DNA of 64,000 bases from NCBI GenBank assembly GCA_903231505.1, contig CAFBRK010000283.1, positions 62,001 through 126,000 of the forward strand, read 5' to 3'. How positions within the stretch are numbered: the first letter of the stretch is position 1; each line of letters begins with the position of its first letter. The notes beneath the pieces are model-generated. The model was not told the DNA's origin and did no database searches. It was given only the letters and a program-made list of their open reading frames with translations. Shown here piece after piece: positions 45,235-54,558 of the stretch. Source of the DNA: Olavius algarvensis associated proteobacterium Delta 3. Lineage in GTDB: Bacteria > Desulfobacterota > Desulfobacteria > Desulfobacterales > CAFBRK01. The position numbers and the translations under genes are program-made.

Positions 45235-45276
45235 AAAAATCCCTCACTGGGCGTCTGTCTACTCGATGGGGATTTT
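45235..45276. repeat. inverted repeat between fusA and azlC
   Basis: AAAAATCCC (45235-45243) and GGGATTTTT (45268-45276) could form a 9-bp stem with a 24-base loop in the divergent 322-base region between fusA and azlC. It may be a regulatory dyad; no good promoter pair was identified in the rest of that region. Confidence 0.5.
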
Positions 45277-45467
45277 TGTGGCACACAGTCAACAAAAACC
45301 AAGTGGAATAAAGGTGAATTCGAGTATTGTCAACACTTTTTTCGCACTCGCGAACCCTGAACGGAACATGGGAGGGGGCATGACTTTCATATCCGGATCC
45401 CGGTGTTTTTGGATTGAACCTCAGGAAAACTTAGGATATCGATGCATCGTATTGAGGAGGGACCCCT

Positions 45468-46217
45468 GTGAAACGCAATACCGGAGACGGCACCGGACTC
45501 CACCAGAGACTGTCTTGGTTGCGGCCTGGATTACACGCGGCCTGGCCGATCTGCCTGGGGTATATACCCATTGGACTGGCGTTCGGGGTATTGGCCCAAA
45601 AAGCGGGACTGAATGTTCTGCAAATCGGTCTCATGTCAATTCTGGTCTTTGCCGGATCCTCACAGTTCATTGCCGTATCGCTCCTGCAGTCCGGGGCCGG
45701 CGCGCTCGCCATCATTTTGACGACCTTTGTGGTAAATCTGCGCCATGTCCTGATGAGTTCCGCCGTTTCTGTCTTTACCGGCGGTTCCGGAAAACGAATT
45801 TTGGCACTGTTTGCCTACGGCGTGACCGACGAGAGCTTCGCTGTAAACATGGCAAAGTTCAGGGAGGGATCCTGGGGCCTCCGGCCCGCCCTGGTGGTGA
45901 ACCATACCGCCAATACCGTCTGGATCTTGAGCACGATGGCCGGAGGGCTTGGCGGCCAGTTTATCCCCGCCGGTGCCTTCGGGATCGATTATGCCCTCGT
46001 TGCCATGTTCATCATTCTGCTCGTCATGCAGATACGATCGCGGCGGCATTTGTGGGCAGCCGTCCTGGCCGGTATTTCGGCCACGCTTTGGTCCCTATGG
46101 GTTCCTGGAAATTCGTACGTGATTGTCGGATCGGTTTTCGCAGCGAGTGTGGTGACGGCAATCCCGCGGAACGATCGGGGCGTCTCCGGACGGTCCGATC
46201 AGAAGCCTGTAAATTAG
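45468..46217 (+). CDS. azlC: AzlC-family branched-chain amino acid exporter subunit
   Basis: 249 residues, about six TM helices. The N-terminal half has P-I-C-L-G-Y-I-P-I-G-L-A-F-G-V-L-A, F-A-G-S-S-Q-F-I-A, and N-L-R-H-V-L-M-S-S, all characteristic of AzlC/YgaZ. Together with AzlD it exports valine, leucine, isoleucine or analogues. GTG 45468 follows GAGGAGGG. azlD begins 22 bases downstream. A 381-codon frame overlapping it in another phase is a GC artefact. Confidence 0.92.
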   Translation: MKRNTGDGTGLHQRLSWLRPGLHAAWPICLGYIPIGLAFGVLAQKAGLNVLQIGLMSILVFAGSSQFIAVSLLQSGAGALAIILTTFVVNLRHVLMSSAVSVFTGGSGKRILALFAYGVTDESFAVNMAKFREGSWGLRPALVVNHTANTVWILSTMAGGLGGQFIPAGAFGIDYALVAMFIILLVMQIRSRRHLWAAVLAGISATLWSLWVPGNSYVIVGSVFAASVVTAIPRNDRGVSGRSDQKPVN

Positions 46218-46239
46218 AACATGGGAGGGGGTATTCTCC

Positions 46240-46563
46240 ATGCTTGATGGGAAGTATCTGTTTATCGTGGTCGGAATGGGACTGGTTACCTATCTCCCGC
46301 GCTGGCTGCCTTTGGCGTTGCTTTCCAACAGGCGTCTGCCCGGGGTTGCGGAGGCGTGGCTGGATCTCATACCGGCAGCGATTCTCAGCGCGCTGTTGGT
46401 ACCGGTGTTGATTACCGGTGGACAGCCGGTGCGGCTGGACCTTATGAGGATAGAATTCTGGGCGGCGATTCCAACGTTTGTGGTGGCTGTCGTTACCCGA
46501 TCGATGGGTGTGACGGTGGTTCTGGGGATGTTGCTCTTCTGGTCATTGAAGCAATTCGTTTAA
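46240..46563 (+). CDS. azlD: AzlD-family branched-chain amino acid exporter subunit
   Basis: 107 residues with three to four TM helices, including the family motif Y-L-P-R-W-L-P-L near the N-terminus and P-A-A-I-L-S-A-L-L-V-P. It is the obligate small partner of AzlC. ATG 46240 has GGGAGGGGG upstream. Confidence 0.92.
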   Translation: MLDGKYLFIVVGMGLVTYLPRWLPLALLSNRRLPGVAEAWLDLIPAAILSALLVPVLITGGQPVRLDLMRIEFWAAIPTFVVAVVTRSMGVTVVLGMLLFWSLKQFV

Positions 46564-46652
46564 CCGGAGCAGTGGAGGGGAATATCCGATGCCGGATTCG
46601 GTATAAACGAAAGGAGCGGTGCTTCGCCCGATGAGCGGCAGCGCCGCGTTTC

Positions 46653-46675
46653 ATAAAATCGTGCAACGATGTTAT
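46653..46675. repeat. short palindromic repeat, copy 4
   Basis: ATAAAATCG, TGCAA loop, CGATGTTAT, overlapping the stop codon of the minus-strand gene that begins at 47970. It shares 16 bases, in inverse orientation, with copy 1 at 1.27 kb. Confidence 0.6.
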
Positions 46676-47970
46676 TTGAAGTTGTACTGAATCGATCCGG
46701 ACAGGCTATTGAAGGTGCCATAACGGCCATCGATATTAAAGAGCAGTTTCCTCGTCACGTACACGTCCACTCCGCCGTATACCCCAAACGGCGTATCTTC
46801 ATTCAGCTCGTCCAGGTAGGTGAGCGATGCCGGCACCGGGGAAACGGGCACGAGCGGTTTACGTTCGGTTTCCTCGTGGTAGACGGAATACGACCCGCCC
46901 ACGTATGGGGCCCACCGAACAAATCGCATGCCGGCCTCCAGGCGTCCGGTAACTTCATACCAATCGGATTCCTTTTTCCACTGGCCGCCCTGCTCAGACG
47001 TAAACTCCGTCTCCAATTCGCCGATGAGAAAATCTCCCTGGGCCGCGAAAAAAAACCCTCCCTGGCCGGTATTGAATGGACGAACGTATTCGAACCTGCC
47101 GCCGCCGCCGAACACCGGTCGCGGCGTTGCCGATTCATCATAGGCCACCCCGACATCGGCGAAGAGATCGAATCGATCGACCACACCGTACCGGAGGCGC
47201 AGCATGTCACGATGCATCGTTGTGTCGAAATCCAGACCTTGAAGAGAACTGACCGGAACATCTGTGATCGTTCCGTTAACGCGCGAGCGACGTGATTCAA
47301 TGTTCGTCTGATATTCACCATAGACGTGGCTGTAGGCAAGTCCAAGCACGCCTTTTCCAAGATTGCGTCCGGTTCGAATACGCCGGGGCTCCGGTGTCTT
47401 TTTGGTTTTCTGAATGTCGATATCGCGTTGCGGTTCAGCTTCTGCAACAGGCGGAGGTGCCGGTGTGGGCGGTTCCTCGCGGGCCACCTCCGGCGGTGTC
47501 ACTTCCTCGCCGGGTGGCGGTTCGGCCGGGACGGTGACGGCGGGTTCTGCTGTTGTCGCCGGCGGTTCAGCCACCGGACGTGGGGATGGCGTTACCACCA
47601 CCGGCATACTCCCCGGAAACGGCTCGGAAGATGCAATAACAAACGCATCCTCGATCAGGATCCCTTGCTTCCGTATGGGCAGTCGGACCGCATCCGCCTC
47701 GGGCCATGTGGCGAAGGGTCCAACAAAAACCGTGTAGGCGTATCCCAGCGTCGCGCTTTCCGCTCCGCGCACAACCACACGTGTTGTGTGGGCGGATATC
47801 TTCTGTTTCAGACGATCGGCATTCTCTTTTACTTTAAATGTCCCGACCTGAAGGTAATAGTATTTCCCATTGGAAGCGAGGGTAGAAGAAGGGATCACGT
47901 AACACAGGGACAAACAAAGGAGGAAGAAAAAACCAAGGAAGCCGCGGAATCCGGTGTGTTTCCAATTCAT
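46672..47970 (-). CDS. SPOR-domain outer-membrane barrel protein
   Basis: 432 residues. Signal peptide (F-L-G-F-F-F-L-L-C-L-S-L-C-Y-V-I-P-S), then a SPOR-like domain (Y-Y-Y-L-Q-V-G-T-F-K-V-K-E-N-A-D-R-L, Y-T-V-F-V-G-P-F-A-T-W-P-E-A), residues about 35-110. A Pro/Glu/Ala-rich linker of about 80 residues follows, and the C-terminal 230 residues are amphipathic beta strands (A-Y-S-H-V-Y-G-E-Y, R-L-R-Y-G-V-V-D-R-F-D-L-F) typical of an 8-12-stranded outer-membrane barrel ending in N-F-K. SPOR domains bind denuded peptidoglycan, so the protein may link outer membrane and cell wall. The start at 47970 has GGGG upstream and a strong promoter at 48003-48031. Confidence 0.8.
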   Translation of the reverse strand: MNWKHTGFRGFLGFFFLLCLSLCYVIPSSTLASNGKYYYLQVGTFKVKENADRLKQKISAHTTRVVVRGAESATLGYAYTVFVGPFATWPEADAVRLPIRKQGILIEDAFVIASSEPFPGSMPVVVTPSPRPVAEPPATTAEPAVTVPAEPPPGEEVTPPEVAREEPPTPAPPPVAEAEPQRDIDIQKTKKTPEPRRIRTGRNLGKGVLGLAYSHVYGEYQTNIESRRSRVNGTITDVPVSSLQGLDFDTTMHRDMLRLRYGVVDRFDLFADVGVAYDESATPRPVFGGGGRFEYVRPFNTGQGGFFFAAQGDFLIGELETEFTSEQGGQWKKESDWYEVTGRLEAGMRFVRWAPYVGGSYSVYHEETERKPLVPVSPVPASLTYLDELNEDTPFGVYGGVDVYVTRKLLFNIDGRYGTFNSLSGSIQYNFK

Positions 47971-48002
47971 AAGCAACCCCGATGAATGGTTGAGGTTACG
48001 TC

Positions 48003-48031
48003 TGTATACCGGTGAACGATTCCGTTGTCAA
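48003..48031 (-). promoter_or_regulatory. sigma70-like promoter for the SPOR-barrel gene
   Basis: Minus-strand TTGACA (48026-48031), 17-base spacer, TATACA (48003-48008), 33 bases before the ATG. Another TTGACA occurs about 20 bases further upstream. Confidence 0.7.
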
Positions 48032-48152
48032 GATATTATGAAAAGATGTCAACGTGTTAGACCCCCCCCCGGATTCAAACCCATCGGGCATGGGCAATCC
48101 GTCGGTGTTTCTATGTTGTCTGATACGGTGCCCATGTCACATCGGCATCGGG

Positions 48153-48863
48153 TTACCGGGATCGACGGCCTTTTTTGAAACGTCGGGTCAGGGGCCGGTT
48201 TCGAAGCAGGATATACGTTGCGCCGGCCCCGCCATCACAAAGGCGGGCGCTGGAAAATGCCGCCACCCACTTGCGCCAGGGGCCTCTGGTCAGCCAGTGG
48301 TGCACCTTTTCCTTGAGGACCGGTTTTTCCTTTGATGACAATCCCCGTCCGTGGATGACCAGAAGTCCCTGTTTCCCGGAACGCCGGGCGTCCTTCATAA
48401 ACTCCCCAAAGGACTCCTCGGCCTGGGCCGATGTCTTGCCGTGGAGGTCCAGGTGAGCCTGAATGGCAAATTCACCGTTATGAAGCCGGGCGGCCATGTT
48501 CGGAGGCACGCAGGGGCCGGTGCCCTCCATGTATTCGGAGGTGTCCGATACCCTGAACCCCCGGCCGTTATGAATCAGCTCCCGAAGTCGACGGTCGGAT
48601 TCGGAATCAAGGGGTTCCGGAGGGGAAGGGGATAACGGCGGGTCTGGATGCGCGACAGTCCTGTTCTTCGATCGCAATGGCATTACATCCGACATCTCTT
48701 TTTCAAACAGTCGATTGTCATCATCCGGCGATGGGCTGTCTGTCGATGGGCGAGCAGCACTCTCAACCGGGTCCGTATCCTCGAGAACGATAGACCGGCT
48801 CTGCAATAGCTTTTTAAGATCCTTAAAAGGGCGGTTTCGATCGAAACGGTCAGGCGAAGGCAT
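48153..48863 (-). CDS. Smr (small MutS-related) domain protein
   Basis: 236 residues. The N-terminal 110 are charged and disordered; the C-terminal Smr domain has L-D-L-H-G-K-T-S-A-Q-A-E (catalytic-type LDLHG), L-L-V-I-H-G-R-G, and a G-G-A-G-A-T-Y-I-L-L end. Stand-alone Smr proteins are endonucleases or mRNA/ribosome-rescue factors (as SmrB). Start at 48863 is favoured by GGAGG five bases upstream, over ATG 48875. A GC-rich antisense frame is rejected. Confidence 0.88.
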   Translation of the reverse strand: MPSPDRFDRNRPFKDLKKLLQSRSIVLEDTDPVESAARPSTDSPSPDDDNRLFEKEMSDVMPLRSKNRTVAHPDPPLSPSPPEPLDSESDRRLRELIHNGRGFRVSDTSEYMEGTGPCVPPNMAARLHNGEFAIQAHLDLHGKTSAQAEESFGEFMKDARRSGKQGLLVIHGRGLSSKEKPVLKEKVHHWLTRGPWRKWVAAFSSARLCDGGAGATYILLRNRPLTRRFKKGRRSR

Positions 48864-49058
48864 GCCCACCTCCATCGATATCGGGTTTTACGGATGGCCC
48901 GGACCCGGGCACCATCAAGCGCCCTGCAAATCATATAATCGGTCCATTGGCTTGTCAAAGAGGGGATTGCCGATGTATGAGTTGATCTGGCGGAAACACA
49001 TCCCCGGCCCCACTCTGCCAGGCGAGGATCGGGATTCAACGGAACAGGTCAGACGATC

Positions 49059-50963
49059 ATGGATATAAAGGAATACTGCCCCGAGAAATGGTTTACTGCC
49101 GAAGAAGCGGTAGCTAAGATTCAGAACGGCAGCCGGGTGTTTATCAGCACCGGTTGCGGAGAACCGCAGCATCTGATTCGGGCCATGGTCCAGGACATTT
49201 CCCTGCAGGACATCATGATCTATCAGATGCTTTCCTCAACCCTGGCCACGTTTGTCGATGAGCCATCCTTTCTTAAACGTTTTTCTCTCAAGCTGTTTTT
49301 TATCAGCGCCCGGATTCGAAAGGCGGCATTTGAGGGAAAGATTGATTACATCCCGGCCTATCTTTCCCAGATACCCGCGCTTTTCAAGAGCCACCGCATC
49401 GGGCTGGATGTCGCATTGATCCAGGTCAGCTTACCGGACCGTTATGGATATTGCAGTCTCGGGGTATCCGTGGACATTACACGCTCCGGAATGGATCATG
49501 CAGAGATGGTGATTGCCCAGGTCAATCCGCGTATGCCCCGCACCTGGGGCGACAGCTTTGTTCATCTGGATGAGATCGACTACCTGGTCATGCACGATGA
49601 GCCCCTGGTGCAGGACCTTCCCCAGGACAAGGATCCGGAGGTGGCACGCCGGATTGGATTCTATGTGTCTCAGCTCATCGATGACGGGGCCACTCTGCAG
49701 GTCGGATTCGGCAACCTGCCGAATGCGATCCTTCCGTATCTAAACTTCAAAAAAGACTTGGGCCTGCACACGCAGGTGATCACCGACGGTCTCATTCCCC
49801 TCTTCGAGAAGAAAATCATCACCAACCGCAGAAAAAGCCTGTTACCTGGACGTGCCGTGGCCTCCCTGTGCATGGGCACGGACCGATTGTATCGGTACGT
49901 GGATGACAATCCCATGTTTTATTTCCGGTCCTCCGAGTTCGTGAATGACCCGCTTGAAATTGCACGAAACGATCATCTCATATCGATCAGCTCGGCCCTG
50001 GAGGTCGATCTTACCGGCCAGGTCTGTTCCGACTCGATGGGATATCTGTTCTACAGCGGCATCGGCGACCAGGTCGATTTTCTCAGGGGCAGCGCGATGT
50101 CCAAAGGTGGATTCTCCATCGTTGCGCTGCCGTCGACCGCCCAGAACGGCTCGGTTTCCCGGATCGTACCCCATTTGAATGAGGGTGCCGGTGTGGCGAC
50201 CACCCGGGGTGATGTTAATTTTGTCATTACCGAATACGGTATTGCCGAACTCATGGGAAAATCCATTTCCCAGCGGGTGATGGAACTGTCACAGATCGCC
50301 CATCCAAAATTCCGAAAAGATCTGGTGGGAGTCGCGAAAACACGGCACTACATTTTCGCCGATCAACTGCCCCCCTCCCAGGCCGACCTGCTGTTTTTGG
50401 AAAACTACAAGAGCGCTCTCACCCTGAAAAACGGCAAGACAATCGAGTTTCGGCCGCTTTTGCCGTCGGATGAATTCGCCTATCGAAACTTTTTCTATTC
50501 ACTTCAGGAGAAGTCCATATACCTGCGCTTCTTTCAGAACAAGAAACTCTTTTCCCACGAGATCGTTCAGAAGCATTGGGCCAGTGTCGATTACAGAAAA
50601 AACATGTCTCTCATTGGACTCTTTCAGCGGCATGGGCACAAGGAAATCATGGCTATCGCCTCGTACGCCGAGGAATCCAATACTCGCGCGGAAGTTGCGT
50701 TTGTCGTGAGGGAGGATTTCCAGAACATGGGCGTGGCCGGTTATCTTCTCGGGGTACTCCACCGGATCGCGGAAGAAAATGGATATACGGGATTTACCGC
50801 TGCAGTGCTGGCAGAAAATGCCTCGATGCTGCATGTGTTCAAGAAACGGTATCCGGATGCGGAGGTGCTTCAAGAGGGTAGCGAAATCACGCTCATTATG
50901 GAATTTTCGGCGGCTGCGGGCGAAGGGTCTCCCACGACGCGCCATGAACGGTTACCGGAGTGA
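49059..50963 (+). CDS. acetyl-CoA hydrolase/CoA-transferase fused to a GNAT acetyltransferase domain
   Basis: 634 residues. Residues 1-430 form the two-domain acetyl-CoA hydrolase/4-hydroxybutyrate CoA-transferase fold (G-S-R-V-F-I-S-T-G-C-G-E-P, V-S-L-P-D-R-Y-G-Y-C-S-L-G, D-G-A-T-L-Q-V-G-F-G-N-L-P, V-A-T-T-R-G-D-V-N-F-V-I-T-E-Y-G). About 455-615 is a GNAT domain (E-V-A-F-V-V-R-E-D-F-Q-N-M-G-V-A-G-Y-L-L). In relatives the catalytic Glu lies in G-x-H-T-E; here residue 239 is Gln (G-L-H-T-Q, codon CAG), so CoA transfer by the usual glutamyl-CoA intermediate is doubtful. The GNAT part suggests protein or small-molecule acylation linked to CoA state. The stop is shared with rsmG. Confidence 0.85.
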   Translation: MDIKEYCPEKWFTAEEAVAKIQNGSRVFISTGCGEPQHLIRAMVQDISLQDIMIYQMLSSTLATFVDEPSFLKRFSLKLFFISARIRKAAFEGKIDYIPAYLSQIPALFKSHRIGLDVALIQVSLPDRYGYCSLGVSVDITRSGMDHAEMVIAQVNPRMPRTWGDSFVHLDEIDYLVMHDEPLVQDLPQDKDPEVARRIGFYVSQLIDDGATLQVGFGNLPNAILPYLNFKKDLGLHTQVITDGLIPLFEKKIITNRRKSLLPGRAVASLCMGTDRLYRYVDDNPMFYFRSSEFVNDPLEIARNDHLISISSALEVDLTGQVCSDSMGYLFYSGIGDQVDFLRGSAMSKGGFSIVALPSTAQNGSVSRIVPHLNEGAGVATTRGDVNFVITEYGIAELMGKSISQRVMELSQIAHPKFRKDLVGVAKTRHYIFADQLPPSQADLLFLENYKSALTLKNGKTIEFRPLLPSDEFAYRNFFYSLQEKSIYLRFFQNKKLFSHEIVQKHWASVDYRKNMSLIGLFQRHGHKEIMAIASYAEESNTRAEVAFVVREDFQNMGVAGYLLGVLHRIAEENGYTGFTAAVLAENASMLHVFKKRYPDAEVLQEGSEITLIMEFSAAAGEGSPTTRHERLPE

Positions 50964-51652
50964 TGCACATTGACTCCGAGCAGTGGCGCCGTTATCTTAT
51001 CCGGGGCGCCGAGACGTTGGGTCTTGCGCTGTCCGACGCAGAGGCGGCATCCATGGCCCTTCATGCCCGGGAATTGCTCGTCTGGAATCGAAGGACCAAT
51101 CTGACCCGATTGATCCGTCCAAAACCCATGGCAGAAAAGCACTATCTCGATTCCATCCTGCCGATGCGCTGGATTCCCGATACCGCAAGTATTCTAGACG
51201 TTGGTTCCGGTGGCGGGTTTCCGGGAATTCCGCTTAAAATTGTGATCCCCTCGTCCAAGGTGATGCTGGTGGATGCCTCTCGTAAAAAAGTGACGTTTAT
51301 GAATCATGCCTTGCGGACCCTGAACCTTAATCAGATCCGCGCGCGTCATATGCGGGCGGAATCGATTGACCGAAAGGATGCCGACTGCCCGCCGGGCGGA
51401 TTCACGGTGATCATCAGCCGGGCGCTGACGTCTCTGGAGCGATTTGTATCGATGGCCTTGCCATTGCTTGCCGATGATGGCATGATCATTGCGCTAAAGG
51501 GAACGGGACAATCGGTCGAGGCCGAGTTGTCCGCCCTGAACCAACAGCTCCCCCCAGATACCCTCGAGCGGTTACCATCAATTCAAACGGCACGCTATCG
51601 ACTGCCATATAGCGGTGCAGAGCGGTCGATAATCCTGTTTGGCAGGCAGTGA
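50963..51652 (+). CDS. rsmG: 16S rRNA (guanine527-N7)-methyltransferase
   Basis: 229 residues (GidB). Motif I I-L-D-V-G-S-G-G-G-F-P-G-I-P-L is diagnostic; L-L-V-W-N-R-R-T-N-L-T near the N-terminus and V-I-I-S-R-A-L-T-S-L follow. It methylates G527 in 16S rRNA using SAM. The stop/start overlap TGATG with the preceding gene indicates coupling; GTG 50960 is an alternative start. It is not next to mnmG or parAB, its frequent neighbours. Confidence 0.94.
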   Translation: MHIDSEQWRRYLIRGAETLGLALSDAEAASMALHARELLVWNRRTNLTRLIRPKPMAEKHYLDSILPMRWIPDTASILDVGSGGGFPGIPLKIVIPSSKVMLVDASRKKVTFMNHALRTLNLNQIRARHMRAESIDRKDADCPPGGFTVIISRALTSLERFVSMALPLLADDGMIIALKGTGQSVEAELSALNQQLPPDTLERLPSIQTARYRLPYSGAERSIILFGRQ

Positions 51653-51729
51653 TATGGGCCGACGCACCGCCACCGTCGGGCGGAAACAATGGCTTTCCAA
51701 CCATCGAAACCATAAAAGGAGGCAAACCA

Positions 51730-54465
51730 ATGGCACAAAAATGGGTCTATTTGTTCGGTGAACTCGATAAGGCCGAGTCTTACGCAGGTGGAGATTGGGA
51801 AGATATTCGTACGCTGTTCGGCGGCAAAGGGGCCAATCTGGCCGAAATGACCCGTATCGGTATACCGGTGCCTCCCGGGTTTACCGTGACCACGGAGGCC
51901 TGCAACGCTTACCTGGCTTCCGGTGGGCGGTTTCCGGATGGTATGTGGGAAGAAATTATCGAAGCCCTGAAGAGCGTGGAAACCGCGGCAGGAAAGACCT
52001 TCGGGGATCCGGAAAACCCACTTCTGATCTCATGCCGGAGCGGGGGTAAATTTTCCATGCCGGGGATGATGGATACGGTCCTGAACATCGGGTTAAACGA
52101 TGAAACGGCGTCCGGCCTGGTCAAGCTGACCGGTGATGAGCGATTTGTGTATGACGCCTACCGGAGATTGATTCAGATGTTCGGCAGCGTCGTGACAGGG
52201 GTGCCGGATGACGCATTTGAGGAGGTTCTGGAAGCGGCGCGACATGCTGCGGGCGTGACCAGTGATTCGGATCTGGATGCCGAAGCCTGGAAAGCGGTGA
52301 CCCGTCAGTTCAAGACCATTTTTCGCCGCCAGTCCCATCACAACTTCCCAATGAACCCGCTGGACCAGCTCCGGATGGCGACAGAGGCGGTATTCAAGAG
52401 CTGGAACGGCAAGCGGGCGGTGGACTACCGGAACGCCGCCGGCATTTCCCATGATCTGGGCACTGCCGTAAATATCGTCACCATGGTGTTTGGCAATATG
52501 GGTGAAGACAGCGCCACCGGCGTCGCCATGACCCGCGATGGTTCCACCGGCGAGAAAAAGATTGAAGGCGATTACCTGACAAATGCCCAGGGCGAAGACG
52601 TGGTCGCCGGGATTCGACTGACCAAGGACATTTCCCTGATGAAAAACGAATTTCCGGAAGCCTATTCGGAATTCGAAGATATTGCTGAAAAGCTGGAGAT
52701 TCATTACCGTGAAATGCAGGATGTGGAGTTTACCATAGAAAAGGGAAAACTCTGGATGCTCCAGACCCGCGACAGCAAGCGAACCGCCCAGGCAGCGGTC
52801 CGGATCGCCGTAGACATGGCCGATGAGGGGCTGATCTCCCGGCAGGAAGCGGTGCAGCGGGTGGCTCCCGAACAGGTGGATTTTTTTCTCCATCCCCAAT
52901 TTTCACAGGAGGCCATCAAACGCGCGACAGACTCCGGCGATTTCCTCGCCCGGGGACTGAATGTATCCCCCGGGGCCGCCTGTGGCGTTGTGGCCATGGA
53001 TGCGGATCTTGCCGAGAGCTGGTCGAAAAATGAGGGGAAGGACGTGATCATGGTCCGTCCGGAGACCAAGCCTGACGATGTTCATGGGATGCTTGCGGCA
53101 AACGGCATCCTGACCAGCCGGGGTGGGCGCACCAGCCATGCTGCGCTGGTGGCGAGGCAGTTTGGTAAACCCGCGGTGGTGGGTGTGTCGGAAATGAAAA
53201 TTGATATGGGTAAGCGGCAGATCGCGGTCAAAAACCTGATCGTCAAAGAAGGCGACTGGGTATCCATCGACGGGACCGCCGGCGAGGTCTTCAGAGGCCG
53301 ACTGGAAACCCGGATCCCGGATATCCAGGATCCCTGGCTGAAGAAGCTGTTGAAATGGGCCGACGGGTTTCGACAGCTGGGCGTCTGGGCCAATGCCGAC
53401 TATCCCGAAGATGCAAAACGGGCAAGAGAATACGGGGCACAAGGGATCGGGTTATGCCGGACCGAGCACATGTTTTTTGAATCGGATCGGCTGCCCCATG
53501 TCCAGAAGATGATCATGGCCGATTTGCCCATCGAACGGCAAGAGGCCCTGAGAGTGCTGCTGCCGTTTCAGCGAGAAGATTTCATGGGACTGTTCCGGGT
53601 CATGGACGGGCTTCCGGTGATCATCCGGCTAATCGATCCCCCGCTCCACGAATTCCTGCCGAATCATGCCGATCTACTAAAAGAACTGGGGGACCTGAAA
53701 ATCAGGCTTCAGCATGCAGCCACCCTGGAGGCCATCGATACGATTATCAAGGAGGTTCGGACAAAGGAACAGATCTTGAACCGGGTGGAGAGTCTCCACG
53801 AGGCCAATCCCATGCTCGGTCTTCGCGGCGTTCGGTTGGGCATCCATATCCCGGAGCTAACCGTGATGCAGGTGCGCGCTATTTTTGAAGCTGCTTGTCT
53901 GGTCAGCAAGGAAGGCCTCAGCGTCCATCCCGAGGTGATGATACCCTTGACCAGTCACGTCAATGAACTCAAACGACAGCGTCAAATCCTGGAAAAGGAG
54001 GCCCTCCGGGTGATGACGGAACAAAACATAGAGATCGCCTATAAGATCGGTACCATGATCGAGATACCAAGGGCGGCCCTGACCGCAGATCAAATTGCCG
54101 CGCATGCCGAATTCTTTTCATTCGGGACCAACGATCTGACTCAAACCACGTTCGGAATATCCCGGGATGACGCCGAGGCCGGATTCCTTATCGAATATCT
54201 TGAAAACGAAATTTTGCCTTCGAATCCCTTTGCCACTCTTGACAGGGATGGGGTCGGTGAGTTGATGGAGACTGCGCTTAGCAAGGGGCGGAAGGTGAAG
54301 CCGGATCTGGAGTGCGGAATATGCGGCGAACATGGGGGAGATCCCGATTCCATCCGTATCTGTCACCAGCTGGGGCTCAATTATGTGTCCTGTTCGCCAT
54401 TCCGGGTCCCGGTAGCCCGCCTGGCGGCCGCGCAAGCGTCACTCTCTCAAATGGCTCCCGAATGA
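51730..54465 (+). CDS. ppdK: pyruvate, phosphate dikinase
   Basis: 911 residues, typical PPDK. N-terminal ATP-grasp (G-G-K-G-A-N-L-A-E-M, C-R-S-G-G-K-F-S-M-P-G-M-M-D-T), phosphohistidine swivel domain (G-G-R-T-S-H-A-A-L-V-A-R, His about 470), and C-terminal PEP barrel ending G-I-C-G-E-H-G-G-D and N-Y-V-S-C-S-P-F-R-V-P with the catalytic Cys. Interconverts pyruvate/ATP/Pi and PEP/AMP/PPi; in anaerobes it can run for gluconeogenesis or glycolysis. ATG 51730 has AAGGAGG; an extension to 51649 is rejected. It would feed PEP to the shikimate pathway. Confidence 0.96.
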   Translation: MAQKWVYLFGELDKAESYAGGDWEDIRTLFGGKGANLAEMTRIGIPVPPGFTVTTEACNAYLASGGRFPDGMWEEIIEALKSVETAAGKTFGDPENPLLISCRSGGKFSMPGMMDTVLNIGLNDETASGLVKLTGDERFVYDAYRRLIQMFGSVVTGVPDDAFEEVLEAARHAAGVTSDSDLDAEAWKAVTRQFKTIFRRQSHHNFPMNPLDQLRMATEAVFKSWNGKRAVDYRNAAGISHDLGTAVNIVTMVFGNMGEDSATGVAMTRDGSTGEKKIEGDYLTNAQGEDVVAGIRLTKDISLMKNEFPEAYSEFEDIAEKLEIHYREMQDVEFTIEKGKLWMLQTRDSKRTAQAAVRIAVDMADEGLISRQEAVQRVAPEQVDFFLHPQFSQEAIKRATDSGDFLARGLNVSPGAACGVVAMDADLAESWSKNEGKDVIMVRPETKPDDVHGMLAANGILTSRGGRTSHAALVARQFGKPAVVGVSEMKIDMGKRQIAVKNLIVKEGDWVSIDGTAGEVFRGRLETRIPDIQDPWLKKLLKWADGFRQLGVWANADYPEDAKRAREYGAQGIGLCRTEHMFFESDRLPHVQKMIMADLPIERQEALRVLLPFQREDFMGLFRVMDGLPVIIRLIDPPLHEFLPNHADLLKELGDLKIRLQHAATLEAIDTIIKEVRTKEQILNRVESLHEANPMLGLRGVRLGIHIPELTVMQVRAIFEAACLVSKEGLSVHPEVMIPLTSHVNELKRQRQILEKEALRVMTEQNIEIAYKIGTMIEIPRAALTADQIAAHAEFFSFGTNDLTQTTFGISRDDAEAGFLIEYLENEILPSNPFATLDRDGVGELMETALSKGRKVKPDLECGICGEHGGDPDSIRICHQLGLNYVSCSPFRVPVARLAAAQASLSQMAPE

Positions 54466-54558
54466 TGATGGGGCGGAATTGCCAAAACCTATTAAATCTG
54501 GTACATTAGCTATGATTTTAGGGCGTTTAAATGGACCCGCCATGAGGGAGGAGCATCT

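Noticed and set aside
45266..46411. A 381-codon plus-strand frame across the azlCD region
   Set aside because: Overlaps azlC and azlD in another phase; the translation is Arg/Cys-rich and lacks membrane helices, whereas AzlC and AzlD are clear families with good ribosome sites.
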